A stretch of DNA of 64,000 nucleotides from Streptomyces griseosporeus. Lineage in GTDB: Bacteria > Actinomycetota > Actinomycetes > Streptomycetales > Streptomycetaceae. Each line of letters begins with the position of its first letter. Position 1 is the stretch's first letter. Both the position numbers and the translations under genes were made by a program. The stretch covers positions 310,001 to 374,000 of the forward strand of contig NZ_BNBR01000007.1 of assembly GCF_014656055.1 (NCBI RefSeq). Reading direction: 5' to 3'. The notes under the pieces were generated by a model. It was not told the DNA's origin. It was given only the letters and a program-made list of their open reading frames with translations, and ran no database searches. This document shows, piece after piece, positions 43,854-52,639 of the stretch.

Positions 43854-46028
43854 TCAGCCCGCCGTCTCCCCGCCCTTCCGGGTGCGGGAGGCGGCGGGTC
43901 TGCGTTTTCCGGTACCACCGCCCCGCCCGTGCCCGCCGCGCGGCGCCGGCACCCCGTCCAGCGCCGGGTCCGCCCCCTGGCGCAGCGCCCGGGCGACGGC
44001 CGCCTCCCGGCCGAGCAGCCGGCCCCGGCGTACGCACTCCTCGTACCGCTCGTCACCGAGCTGCCCCCGGGCCGTCGCCTCGCACAGCTCGTGCGGGGCG
44101 TTGTAGTAGGCCGAGCCGAACAGCGGCAGCCCCACCGACGGCCAGACACGGCTCGCCGCGCCCTGCAGCACGGCGGCCTCCGCCGCGTCGCCCTCCGACG
44201 CCGTCACCAGCGCGAGCAGCTCCATCGCGAGCACCGAGCCCAGCAGGTCGTGGAAGCCGTGCGCGTCGGACAGGCAGGCGGACAGCAGCGAGCGTGCGCG
44301 CGGCAGGTCGCCCTCGGCCCAGGCCGCGTACCCCAGCACGAACAGCGCGTACGCCCGCGTCCACCGCTCCCCGTGGTCGTCGCAGATCCGGCGTACGTCC
44401 TCGCTGATCCGCACCGCGTCCTGGAGATCCCCGAGGAACGCCCGCGCCATCGCCAGCTCCACCTGGCCCATCAGCACATTGCTGTTCAGCTCGCCGATCT
44501 CCCGGTACCGCTCCAGCGCCGACCGCAGCAGCGTCTCCGCACGCCCCATGTCGTCCGAGACCAGCGCGAGACAGCCGGTGCGGTGCTCGGCGTAGGCCAG
44601 CGCCGTCGGGTTGGCGATGCGTTCCGCCTCGTCCCGGCACTCCTGCAGCGCCGCGAGCGCGGGCACGGTGTCGCCCTGGAGGATCGCCACATAGCCGAGC
44701 ACCCACAGGGCCTTCAGCCGGGACTGCTCGTTCGCCGTCCGCTCGGCGTCCAGCTCGACGCTGCGCTCCAGCCAGTGCCGGCCCTCCGGCAGCCGCCCGC
44801 AGCCCACCCACAGGAACCACAGCGAGCCCGCCAGGTACTGCCCCAGGTGCGCCTCGCCCGGCTCGGTCAGGCAGTGCTCCAGCGCGCACCTGAGGTTCGG
44901 CAGCTCCGCCTCGACGCGCGCGGCCACCTCCGACTGCCGCGGCGAGAACCAGTCCAGCTCGCACCAGGTCGCCAGGCCGATGTACCAGTCCCGGTGCCGC
45001 CGCCGCAGCCGCAGCGCGTCCCCCGTGGCCTGCAGCCACTCGGCGCCGTACGCGCGGATCGTGTCCAGCATGCGGTAGCGCACGCCCACCGGAGTCTCCT
45101 CGCGGGTGACCACCGACTGCGCGATCAGCTCGGTCAGCACGTCGAGCACGCGGTCGGCGTCCAGCCCGTGGCCGCTGCACACATACTCCACGGCCTCCAG
45201 GTCGAACTGCCCCGCGAACACCGAAAGCCGCGCCCACAGCAGCCGCTCCTCGGGCGTGCACAGCTCATGGCTCCAGCCGATCGCCGTGCGCAGCGCCTGA
45301 TGGCGGGGGAGAGCGTCGCGCGCCCCGCCGGTCAGCAGTCGGAACCGGTCGTCGAACCGCTCCAGCAGCTGCCGCGGCGACAGCGCCCGCAGCCGCCCCG
45401 CCGCCAGCTCCACCGCCAGCGGGATCCCGTCCAGACGCCGGCACAGCTCCCGCACGTCCGCCGCGTCCGCCTCGACCGGCACGCCCTGCGCGGCGGCCCG
45501 GTCGGCGAACAGCTCCACCGCGTCCGCCTCGGCGAGCGGCGCCAGCGGGAACAGCCGCTCACCGGCCAGACACAGCGGGCGCCGGCCCACCGCCAGCACC
45601 TTCAGCCGCGGCAGCCGGCCCAGCAGATCGGCCACCAGCTCCGCACACGCCTCCGCCAGATGCTCGAACCCGTCGAGCAGCAGCAGCACTTCACGCCCGG
45701 CCAGATGCGCCAGCAGCGTCTCGCGCGGAGCCCGCGTGGTCTGGTCCGTCAGCGCCAGCGCCTCCGCGACCGCGTAGTCGAGGAACTCCGGGTCGCGCAG
45801 CGGGGCCAGCTCCACCCGCCACGCCCCGTCCCGCGGCCCGGCGCCGGCGGCGACGCGCGCGGCCAGCCGTGACTTGCCGACCCCGCCCGGCCCGGTGACG
45901 GTCACCAGCCGCGCGGCGTCCAGGGCCGCGGCGAGCCCGGCCAGTTCGGCCGACCGCCCCACGAACGCGTTGGGCTCCACGGGCAGATTGCCGTTCAGGG
46001 CGCCGTCGCCGCGCTGATGATCTCGCAT
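43854..46028 (-). CDS. STAND-type ATPase with TPR-like repeats (AfsR/LuxR-regulator-like, no DNA-binding domain)
   Basis: Large signal-transduction ATPase (724 aa). The N-terminal region carries Walker A GPGGVGKS (46-53), a Walker B-like LLLLDGFEHL and an NB-ARC-type GxP motif (CRRLDGIPLAVELAA). The C-terminal half is helical repeats of TPR type (residues about 420-690), then a Gly/Arg-rich tail. Neither an N-terminal SARP domain nor a C-terminal LuxR helix-turn-helix is visible, so it is a stand-alone STAND protein. No ribosome site precedes the ATG at 46028; a leaderless start is possible. It sits between rpsD and the alaS group. Confidence 0.75.
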   Translation of the reverse strand: MRDHQRGDGALNGNLPVEPNAFVGRSAELAGLAAALDAARLVTVTGPGGVGKSRLAARVAAGAGPRDGAWRVELAPLRDPEFLDYAVAEALALTDQTTRAPRETLLAHLAGREVLLLLDGFEHLAEACAELVADLLGRLPRLKVLAVGRRPLCLAGERLFPLAPLAEADAVELFADRAAAQGVPVEADAADVRELCRRLDGIPLAVELAAGRLRALSPRQLLERFDDRFRLLTGGARDALPRHQALRTAIGWSHELCTPEERLLWARLSVFAGQFDLEAVEYVCSGHGLDADRVLDVLTELIAQSVVTREETPVGVRYRMLDTIRAYGAEWLQATGDALRLRRRHRDWYIGLATWCELDWFSPRQSEVAARVEAELPNLRCALEHCLTEPGEAHLGQYLAGSLWFLWVGCGRLPEGRHWLERSVELDAERTANEQSRLKALWVLGYVAILQGDTVPALAALQECRDEAERIANPTALAYAEHRTGCLALVSDDMGRAETLLRSALERYREIGELNSNVLMGQVELAMARAFLGDLQDAVRISEDVRRICDDHGERWTRAYALFVLGYAAWAEGDLPRARSLLSACLSDAHGFHDLLGSVLAMELLALVTASEGDAAEAAVLQGAASRVWPSVGLPLFGSAYYNAPHELCEATARGQLGDERYEECVRRGRLLGREAAVARALRQGADPALDGVPAPRGGHGRGGGTGKRRPAASRTRKGGETAG
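43858..43898. terminator. rpsD terminator inside the convergent STAND gene
   Basis: 13-base arms (43858-43870 and 43886-43898) with one G-U pair, followed by TCTGCGTTTT. It lies just inside the 3' end of the convergent gene, so it may terminate rpsD while being transcribed as coding sequence from the other side. Confidence 0.6.
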
Positions 46029-46042
46029 GGAACACGGAGCGT

Positions 46043-46059
46043 ACTGAACCGTATTCAGT
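46043..46059. promoter_or_regulatory. Inverted repeat before the STAND gene
   Basis: ACTGAA-CCGTA-TTCAGT, 6-base arms with a 5-base spacer, 15 bases before the ATG of the STAND gene and about 120 bases before the divergent DUF948 gene. It is AT-richer than its surroundings and looks like an operator. No regulator gene is adjacent. Confidence 0.4.
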
Positions 46060-46181
46060 CCGTACAATCGTCTCCACGAACTCCCCCCGTACTCGACGTA
46101 ATCCGTTACGGAGCCGCAGCCCCGGCGCGATAGGCTCGGTGACACTGCTTTTTCGATGTTCAGGCACGTTTCAGGGAGCGG

Positions 46182-46637
46182 GTGCACAAGGTGTCCGGAG
46201 GCGAGGTGGCCGGGATCCTGGTGGCCGTCTTCTGGGCGATCCTGGTCTCCTTCCTCGCGGTGGCTCTCGCGAGGCTGGCCCAGACGCTCAGGGCGACCAC
46301 CAAGCTCGTGGCGGACGTGACCGACCAGGCCGTCCCTCTGCTGGCCGACGCCTCCGCGGCGGTGCGCTCCGCCCAGACCCAGATCGACCGGGTCGACGCG
46401 ATCGCCTCGGACGTCCAGGAGGTCACGTCGAACGCCTCCGCGCTGTCCACCACCGTGGCCTCCACCTTCGGCGGACCGCTGGTCAAGGTCGCGGCGTTCG
46501 GCTACGGCGTCCGCCGCGCCCTCGGCGGCCGCAAGGACGAGGGCGGCCGCCGGGACGACGTGCCCGCCAAGTCGCCCCGGCGTACCGTGATCGTGGGCCG
46601 CACCGTCCCGTCCGCGCGGCGGGGCAAGCGGAAGTAA
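46182..46637 (+). CDS. DUF948-type membrane-anchored protein
   Basis: Protein of 151 aa. One N-terminal membrane segment (VAGILVAVFWAILVSFLAVAL) is followed by a coiled-coil-like region (LARLAQTLRATTKLVADVTDQAVPLLADA) and a basic, probably disordered C-terminus. This is the DUF948 layout; function is unknown. The GTG at 46182 follows GGGAG at 4 bases. An in-frame GTG at 46191 (VSGGEVAG) is also possible. It starts the group that runs into alaS. Confidence 0.8.
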   Translation: MHKVSGGEVAGILVAVFWAILVSFLAVALARLAQTLRATTKLVADVTDQAVPLLADASAAVRSAQTQIDRVDAIASDVQEVTSNASALSTTVASTFGGPLVKVAAFGYGVRRALGGRKDEGGRRDDVPAKSPRRTVIVGRTVPSARRGKRK

Positions 46638-46653
46638 GGACTGAGACCGAGCG

Positions 46654-47001
46654 ATGTTCCGCCGTACGTTCTGGTTCACCACGGGTGTCGCCGCCGGTGT
46701 GTGGGCCACCACCAAGGTCAACCGCAAGCTGAAGCAGCTGACCCCCGAGAACCTGGCCGCCACCGCGGCGAACAAGGCACTGGAGACCGGGCAGCGGCTC
46801 AAGGACCGAGCGGTGGGCTTCGCCCTCGACGTCCGCGACAACATGGCCCAGCGGGAGGCCGAGCTCGAAGAGGCCCTCGGCATCCACGAGAACCCCGAGC
46901 TCTCCCCGCCCAGGCGGCTCGCCGCCCTGGAGCACGACCGCAGCAACCCCCAGTACATCGAGAACACGACGTACTCGTACAACCGGAATGAGGACCACTG
47001 A
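46654..47001 (+). CDS. DUF6167-type small protein
   Basis: Protein of 115 aa. The start MFRRTFWFTTGVAAGVWATTKVNRK has a short hydrophobic stretch, then an amphipathic helix region and an acidic tail ending NPQYIENTTYSYNRNEDH. I recall this as DUF6167, found beside DUF948 and alaS in Streptomyces; function is unknown. The gene overlaps the alaS start by 1 base, so both are translationally coupled. Confidence 0.75.
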   Translation: MFRRTFWFTTGVAAGVWATTKVNRKLKQLTPENLAATAANKALETGQRLKDRAVGFALDVRDNMAQREAELEEALGIHENPELSPPRRLAALEHDRSNPQYIENTTYSYNRNEDH

Positions 47002-49673
47002 TGGAGTCGGCTGAGATCCGCCGTCGCTGGCTGAGCTTCTTCGAGGAGCGCGGGCACACCGTCGTCCCTTCGGCGTCGCTCATCGCGGACGACCCGACTC
47101 TGCTCCTGGTCCCCGCCGGCATGGTGCCCTTCAAGCCCTACTTCCTGGGCGAGGTCAAGCCGCCCTTCCCGCGCGCCACCAGCGTGCAGAAGTGCGTGCG
47201 CACGCCCGACATCGAAGAGGTCGGCAAGACCACCCGGCACGGCACGTTCTTCCAGATGTGCGGCAACTTCTCCTTCGGCGACTACTTCAAGGAAGGCGCC
47301 ATCAAGCTCGCCTGGGAGCTGCTCACCACGCCCCAGGACAAGGGCGGTTACGGCCTCGACCCCGAGCGCCTGTGGATCACCGTCTACAAGGACGACGACG
47401 AGGCCGAGCGCATCTGGCACGAGGTCGTCGGCGTCCCCATGGAGCGCATCCAGCGCCTGGGCATGAAGGACAACTTCTGGTCCATGGGCGTGCCCGGCCC
47501 GTGCGGCCCCTGCTCCGAGATCAACTACGACCGCGGCCCCGAGTTCGGCGCCGAGGGCGGCCCCGCCGTCAACGACGAGCGGTACGTGGAGATCTGGAAC
47601 CTCGTCTTCATGCAGTACGAGCGCGGCGAGGGCATCGGCAAGGACAACTTCGAGATCCTCGGGGACCTGCCGAGCAAGAACATCGACACGGGCCTCGGCC
47701 TGGAGCGGCTCGCCATGATTCTGCAGGGCGTGCAGAACATGTACGAGATCGACACCTCCATGGCCGTCATCGAGAAGGCCACCGAGCTGACCGGTGTCCG
47801 CTACGGCGACGCCCACGCCTCGGACGTGTCCCTGCGCGTGGTCACCGACCACATGCGCACCGCCACCATGCTCATCGGCGACGGCGTCACCCCCGGCAAC
47901 GAGGGCCGCGGCTATGTGCTGCGCCGCATCATGCGCCGCGCCATCCGCAACATGCGCCTGCTGGGCGCCACCGGTCCGGTCGTCAAGGACCTGATCGACG
48001 TCGTGATCGGCATGATGGGCCAGCAGTACCCGGAGCTGATCACCGACCGCGAGCGCATCGAGAAGGTCGCCCTCGCCGAGGAGAACGCCTTCCTCAAGAC
48101 GCTGAAGGCCGGCACCAACATCCTCGACACGGCCGTCTCCGAGACCAAGGCCGCCGGCTCCACCGTGCTCCCCGGCGACAAGGCCTTCCTGCTCCACGAC
48201 ACCTGGGGCTTCCCGATCGACCTCACCCTGGAGATGGCCGCCGAGCAGGGCCTCGCCGTGGACGAGGACGGCTTCCGCCGCCTGATGAAGGAGCAGCGGG
48301 AGCGCGCCAAGGCCGACGCCCAGGCCAAGAAGACCGGCCACGCCGACCTCGGCGCCTACCGTGAGATCGCCGACCGGGCCGGTGCGACCGACTTCATCGG
48401 CTACAGCGACACCGAGGGCGAGTCCACCGTCGTCGGCATCCTCGTCGACGGGGTCTCCTCGCCCGCCGCCACCGAGGGCGACGAGGTCGAGATCGTCCTC
48501 GACCGCACCCCGTTCTACGCCGAGGGCGGCGGCCAGATCGGCGACACCGGCCGGATCAAGGTCGACACCGGTGCCGTCATCGAGGTCCGCGACTGCCAGA
48601 AGCCCGTCCCGGGCGTCTACGTCCACAAGGGCGTCGTCCAGGTCGGCGAGGTCACCGTCGGCGCCAAGGCCCACGCCTCCATCGACGCCAAGCGCCGCAC
48701 GGCCATCGCCCGCGCCCACTCGGCCACCCACCTCACCCACCAGGCCCTGCGCGACGCCCTCGGCCCGACGGCCGCCCAGGCCGGTTCGGAGAACCAGCCC
48801 GGCCGCTTCCGCTTCGACTTCGGCTCCCCGTCCGCCGTCCCGACGGCCGTGATGACCGACGTCGAGCAGAAGATCAACGAGGTGCTCGCCCGCGACCTGG
48901 ACGTCCGCGCCGAGGTCATGGGCATCGACGAGGCCAAGAAGCAGGGCGCCATCGCCGAGTTCGGCGAGAAGTACGGCGAGCGGGTCCGCGTCGTGACCAT
49001 CGGCGACTTCTCCAAGGAGCTGTGCGGCGGCACGCACGTGCACAACACCGCCCAGCTGGGCCTGGTGAAGCTGCTGGGCGAGTCCTCCATCGGCTCGGGT
49101 GTGCGCCGTATCGAGGCCCTCGTCGGTGTGGACGCCTACAACTTCCTCGCCCGTGAGCACACGGTCGTCAACCAGCTGACCGAGCTGCTCAAGGGCCGCC
49201 CGGAGGAGCTGCCCGAGAAGGTCTCCGCCATGCTCGGCAAGCTGAAGGACGCCGAGAAGGAGATCGAGAAGTTCCGGGCCGAGAAGGTCCTGCAGGCCGC
49301 CGCCGGTCTCGCCGAGTCCGCCAAGGACGTCCGCGGTGTGGCCGTGGTGACCGGCCAGGTCCCGGACGGCACGACCCCGGACGACTTGCGCAAGCTCGTC
49401 CTCGACGTGCGCGGCCGCATCCAGGGCGGGCGGGCCGCCGTGGTCGCCCTGTTCACGGTCAACAACGGCAAGCCGCTCACGGTCATCGCCACCAACGACG
49501 CCGCCCGCGACCGCGGCCTGAAGGCCGGTGACCTGGTGCGCACCGCCGCCAAGACGCTCGGCGGCGGCGGTGGCGGCAAGCCGGACGTCGCCCAGGGCGG
49601 CGGCCAGAACCCGGCCGCCATCGGCGAGGCCGTCGACGCCGTCGAGCGGCTGGTCGCGGAGACGGCGAAGTAA
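47001..49673 (+). CDS. alaS: Alanyl-tRNA synthetase
   Basis: Class II synthetase (890 aa) with four parts. The N-terminal catalytic domain begins with the conserved AEIRRRWLSFFEERGH and contains the motif 2-like TTRHGTFFQM. The editing domain has its HxxxH zinc motif (HSATH near residue 573) and CGGTH (Cys675). A coiled-coil linker and the C-terminal C-Ala domain (GGGGGKPDVAQGGG) follow. The length is normal. It overlaps ruvX by 1 base at its stop. Confidence 0.97.
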   Translation: MESAEIRRRWLSFFEERGHTVVPSASLIADDPTLLLVPAGMVPFKPYFLGEVKPPFPRATSVQKCVRTPDIEEVGKTTRHGTFFQMCGNFSFGDYFKEGAIKLAWELLTTPQDKGGYGLDPERLWITVYKDDDEAERIWHEVVGVPMERIQRLGMKDNFWSMGVPGPCGPCSEINYDRGPEFGAEGGPAVNDERYVEIWNLVFMQYERGEGIGKDNFEILGDLPSKNIDTGLGLERLAMILQGVQNMYEIDTSMAVIEKATELTGVRYGDAHASDVSLRVVTDHMRTATMLIGDGVTPGNEGRGYVLRRIMRRAIRNMRLLGATGPVVKDLIDVVIGMMGQQYPELITDRERIEKVALAEENAFLKTLKAGTNILDTAVSETKAAGSTVLPGDKAFLLHDTWGFPIDLTLEMAAEQGLAVDEDGFRRLMKEQRERAKADAQAKKTGHADLGAYREIADRAGATDFIGYSDTEGESTVVGILVDGVSSPAATEGDEVEIVLDRTPFYAEGGGQIGDTGRIKVDTGAVIEVRDCQKPVPGVYVHKGVVQVGEVTVGAKAHASIDAKRRTAIARAHSATHLTHQALRDALGPTAAQAGSENQPGRFRFDFGSPSAVPTAVMTDVEQKINEVLARDLDVRAEVMGIDEAKKQGAIAEFGEKYGERVRVVTIGDFSKELCGGTHVHNTAQLGLVKLLGESSIGSGVRRIEALVGVDAYNFLAREHTVVNQLTELLKGRPEELPEKVSAMLGKLKDAEKEIEKFRAEKVLQAAAGLAESAKDVRGVAVVTGQVPDGTTPDDLRKLVLDVRGRIQGGRAAVVALFTVNNGKPLTVIATNDAARDRGLKAGDLVRTAAKTLGGGGGGKPDVAQGGGQNPAAIGEAVDAVERLVAETAK

Positions 49674-50137
49674 TGCGCCGAGGACGACGTCTCGCGATCG
49701 ACGTCGGGGACGCCCGGATCGGGGTCGCCTCGTGCGACCCCGACGGGATCCTCGCCACCCCGGTGGAGACGGTCCCCGGCCGGGACGTGCCCGCCGCCCA
49801 CCGCCGGCTGAAGCAGCTGGTGGAGGAGTACGAGCCGATCGAGGTCGTCGTCGGGCTCCCTCGCTCCCTCAAGGGGGGCGAGGGCCCCGCCGCCGCCAAG
49901 GTCCGCGGCTTCGCCCAGCAGCTCGCCCGGATGATCGCGCCCGTTCCGGTGAGACTCGTCGACGAGCGGATGACGACCGTGACGGCCAGTCAGGGCCTGC
50001 GCGCCTCGGGCGTGAAGTCCAAGAAGGGCCGCTCCGTGATCGACCAGGCGGCCGCTGTGATCATCCTTCAGCAGGCGCTCGAATCCGAACGGGTGTCAGG
50101 TGAAGCACCCGGCGAGGGCGTCGAAGTGGTCATCTGA
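49673..50137 (+). CDS. ruvX: YqgF/RuvX Holliday-junction resolvase-like protein
   Basis: RNase H-fold protein (154 aa). The first strand has the catalytic Asp in LAIDVGDARIGVASCD. A later acidic segment (VRLVDERMTTVTA) and the Asp in VIDQAAAVIILQQAL complete the active site. In E. coli YqgF matures 16S rRNA, and mycobacterial RuvX acts on Holliday junctions, so either role is possible. The ATG overlaps the alaS stop (TAATG). It is part of the alaS-ruvX-mltG order also known in Mycobacterium. Confidence 0.9.
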   Translation: MRRGRRLAIDVGDARIGVASCDPDGILATPVETVPGRDVPAAHRRLKQLVEEYEPIEVVVGLPRSLKGGEGPAAAKVRGFAQQLARMIAPVPVRLVDERMTTVTASQGLRASGVKSKKGRSVIDQAAAVIILQQALESERVSGEAPGEGVEVVI

Positions 50138-50259
50138 TCGCGGTACGGTAACGTTCCGCGCGATGCGGCGGTGTTCGAACAGCCGCCGCACAGAGAGAGG
50201 CGGAACGGGAAACCGGACCGAGTGCCGCGTGACCGCCGCCTCGCGGCTCTAGGGGATCG

Positions 50260-51987
50260 ATGACTGAGTATGGCCGGGGCGCAGGCTCCGAACCGTGGCA
50301 TCCGCAGGACCCGTTGTACGGGGACGGCGGATGGGAAGGGCAGCAGGCCCACTCCGGGCACCAGCCTGCCTACGGCGGCCAGCAGCAGCACTATCCGCAG
50401 CAGCCGCACACCCAGGGACAGGGCGACTGGGGCCAGGGCCAGCAGCACCCCGGCTACGACCAGAACCAGCAGCACCACTCCGGTTACGACCAGCAGCAGC
50501 ACTCCGGCTACGACGAGCAGCAGCAGACCGGCTACGACCAGCAGCAGTACTACGGCGGCCCCGAGCAGCAGCAGCCGTACCAGCAGGGCGGCTGGGAAGG
50601 CACCGGCGGGCACCAGCAGATGCCGTACGCCCCCGACCCCGGCGACCCCTACGGCCAGCAGTCCGCCGGGTACGGCGGTGAGCAGCCCGACTTCTACCAG
50701 ACCCCGGACGCCTACCCGCCGCCGGAGCCGCCCGCCCGCCGGCGCGCCGAGCCGGAGCCCCAGACGGACTGGGACCCGGGCCCCGACCAGGGCGAGCACG
50801 CCTTCTTCGCGGGCGGGGACGACGAGGACGACGAGAGCACGGGCGACGAGCCGGAGGGCCGGCGCGGACGCGGCGAGCGGCGCGGCAAGGGCGGCGCGAA
50901 GGGCAAGAAGCGCCGCAACGGCTGCGCCTGCCTGGTCGTCGTGCTGGTCTTCGGCGGCGGCATCGGCGGCGCCGGCTACTTCGGCTACCAGTTCTACAAG
51001 GAACGTTTCAGCGCGGCCCCGGACTACGCGGGCAGCGGAAACGGCGAGCAGGTCACCGTCGTCATCCCGAAGGGCGCCGGCGGCTGGGAGATCGGCCGGA
51101 AGCTGTCGGAGGGCGGCGTCGTCAAGAGCGCGGCCGCGTTCGTCTCCGCGCTGGAGGCGAACCCCGACGGCAAGTCGCTCCAGGACGGCGTCTACACGCT
51201 GCAGAAGGAGATGTCCGCCGCGAGCGCGGTGGAACTCATGCTCAGCCCGAAGAGCCGCAGCAACCTGATCATCGCCGAGGGCCTGCGCAACACCGCCGTC
51301 TACAGCCTGATCGACAAACGCCTCGGCGTGAGCGCGGGCACCACGGCGGCCGTCGCGAAGAAGGAGTACAAGAACCTCGGCCTGCCCGCCTGGGCGCTGA
51401 ACCACCCGAACCTCAAGGACCCACTGGAAGGCTTCCTGTACCCGTCCAGCTACGCGGCCGCCAAGGGCCAGGAGCCCAAGGCCGTCCTGAAGGACATGGT
51501 GTCGCAGGCCACCGCGAAGTACGAGGAGCTGGGCCTGGAGCAGAAGGCGCAGGACCTCGGCCTGGACGGCCCCTGGCAGCTGCTGACCGTGGCCAGCCTG
51601 GTGCAGGCCGAGGGCACCAGCCACGACGACTTCCGCAAGATGGCCGAGGTCGTCTACAACCGGCTCAAGCCCGGCAACCCCGAGACCTACGGCGCCCTGG
51701 AGTTCGACTCCACGTACAACTACGTGAAGAACCAGAGCAAGCTCGACCTGAGCATCGCCGAGCTGCGCCGGTACAACAACCCGTACAACACCTACTACGT
51801 CAAGGGACTCCCGCCGGGCCCCATCGACAACCCCGGCGAGGAGGCGCTCAAGGGCGCCCTCGATCCCACGCACGACGGCTGGTACTACTTCATCTCCATG
51901 GACGGCAAGACCAGCAAGTTCAGCCGCACCTTCGCCGAACACGACAAGCTGGTCAAGCAGTGGACCGCCTCGCGCGGCAAGAGCTGA
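50260..51987 (+). CDS. mltG: Endolytic murein transglycosylase MltG
   Basis: Membrane-anchored lytic transglycosylase (575 aa) that cuts nascent glycan strands and so ends their growth. The N-terminal 200 residues are disordered and rich in Gln, Gly and Tyr, with repeats like SGYDQQQH and QQQH between about 35 and 110. Then comes a basic stretch, one membrane segment (CLVVVLVFGGGIGGAGYFGY, about 225-245), and the external YceG/MltG domain. The catalytic glutamate lies in LVQAEGTS (Glu451). A 25-base hairpin (50164-50190) precedes the gene. In Mycobacterium the same gene lies after the ruvX homologue. Confidence 0.9.
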   Translation: MTEYGRGAGSEPWHPQDPLYGDGGWEGQQAHSGHQPAYGGQQQHYPQQPHTQGQGDWGQGQQHPGYDQNQQHHSGYDQQQHSGYDEQQQTGYDQQQYYGGPEQQQPYQQGGWEGTGGHQQMPYAPDPGDPYGQQSAGYGGEQPDFYQTPDAYPPPEPPARRRAEPEPQTDWDPGPDQGEHAFFAGGDDEDDESTGDEPEGRRGRGERRGKGGAKGKKRRNGCACLVVVLVFGGGIGGAGYFGYQFYKERFSAAPDYAGSGNGEQVTVVIPKGAGGWEIGRKLSEGGVVKSAAAFVSALEANPDGKSLQDGVYTLQKEMSAASAVELMLSPKSRSNLIIAEGLRNTAVYSLIDKRLGVSAGTTAAVAKKEYKNLGLPAWALNHPNLKDPLEGFLYPSSYAAAKGQEPKAVLKDMVSQATAKYEELGLEQKAQDLGLDGPWQLLTVASLVQAEGTSHDDFRKMAEVVYNRLKPGNPETYGALEFDSTYNYVKNQSKLDLSIAELRRYNNPYNTYYVKGLPPGPIDNPGEEALKGALDPTHDGWYYFISMDGKTSKFSRTFAEHDKLVKQWTASRGKS

Positions 51988-52083
51988 CCGGGCTCCGGAG
52001 GCGCCGGGCATGGGCATGACACCTTCGGATAGGATCATCCCGATCAGGGGTGTTCGCGCGACACGCACGGACGCCCCGCCTTC

Positions 52084-52108
52084 CGGGCGGCCCTGACCAG
52101 GCCGCCCG
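52084..52108 (+). other. Perfect hairpin before the small secreted protein
   Basis: CGGGCGGCC (52084-52092), 7-base loop, GGCCGCCCG (52100-52108), 22 bases before the GTG of the secreted-protein gene and just before its ribosome site (AGGGGAG). It may be an mRNA leader structure or the end of the mltG transcript. Confidence 0.5.
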
Positions 52109-52130
52109 TCATCAGGGGAGATTCACACAA

Positions 52131-52589
52131 GTGCACAGCTTCAAGCGTTTGCTCGGCACGGCCGTCGCCGTGACCGGCCTCACCGGTGCTGCCCTCGCCA
52201 CGGGGGCCGGCAGCGCCTCGGCCGACCCGAACTTCACCTTCAGCGTGGACCGCGTCGGCAAGAGTTTCAGCATCGAGGTCTACAACAACCACGTGCGCGC
52301 GGGTTTCGCCGACTGGAACGCCGACCCCGACAACACCGTCACACCGGCCATCCCCGGTGACGCCCTCGCGGTCAGGGACATCCTCGGCGACGGCTGGGGG
52401 ATCGAGGCCGAGGCGGCGACTCAGGTCGGCGCCGAGGGCTACCGGAAGGCCACGTCCCGCGGCCACGCGGCGTACTACTTCTCCGGCTGGAAGACCGGCA
52501 ACATCAAGGAAGGCACCCCCATCACCGTCACGGTCTGCGCCGTGAAGGGCGACAAGGAGCAGTGCGGCTCCGCCTACGGCCTGGCCTAG
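52131..52589 (+). CDS. Small secreted protein of unknown function
   Basis: A 152-residue protein with a clear Sec signal: basic start (HSFKR), hydrophobic core (LLGTAVAVTGLTGAALATG) and cleavage after SASA near residue 31. The mature part of about 120 residues begins DPNFTFSVDRVGKSFSIEVYNN and is rich in aromatic and Gly residues, predicted mainly beta. Two cysteines near the C-terminus (TVCAVKGDKEQCGS) could form a disulfide. I do not recognise a domain. GGGAG lies 10 bases before the GTG. It interrupts the mltG-aroE order and faces no partner gene. Confidence 0.75.
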   Translation: MHSFKRLLGTAVAVTGLTGAALATGAGSASADPNFTFSVDRVGKSFSIEVYNNHVRAGFADWNADPDNTVTPAIPGDALAVRDILGDGWGIEAEAATQVGAEGYRKATSRGHAAYYFSGWKTGNIKEGTPITVTVCAVKGDKEQCGSAYGLA

Positions 52590-52639
52590 GCCCCACCTGC
52601 CGGGGGCGAGCGAGAAGGGCGTCGTGGGATGATCGCCGT

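Noticed and set aside
46029..49160. Upstream extension of the STAND ATPase frame by over 1000 codons
   Set aside because: It runs antisense through alaS and the two small genes and has anomalous composition; the conserved domain begins at the ATG at 46028.
50350..50600. Repeats that could look like a CRISPR array
   Set aside because: They are in frame in mltG, degenerate, without uniform spacers, and encode a Gln/Gly/Tyr-rich segment.
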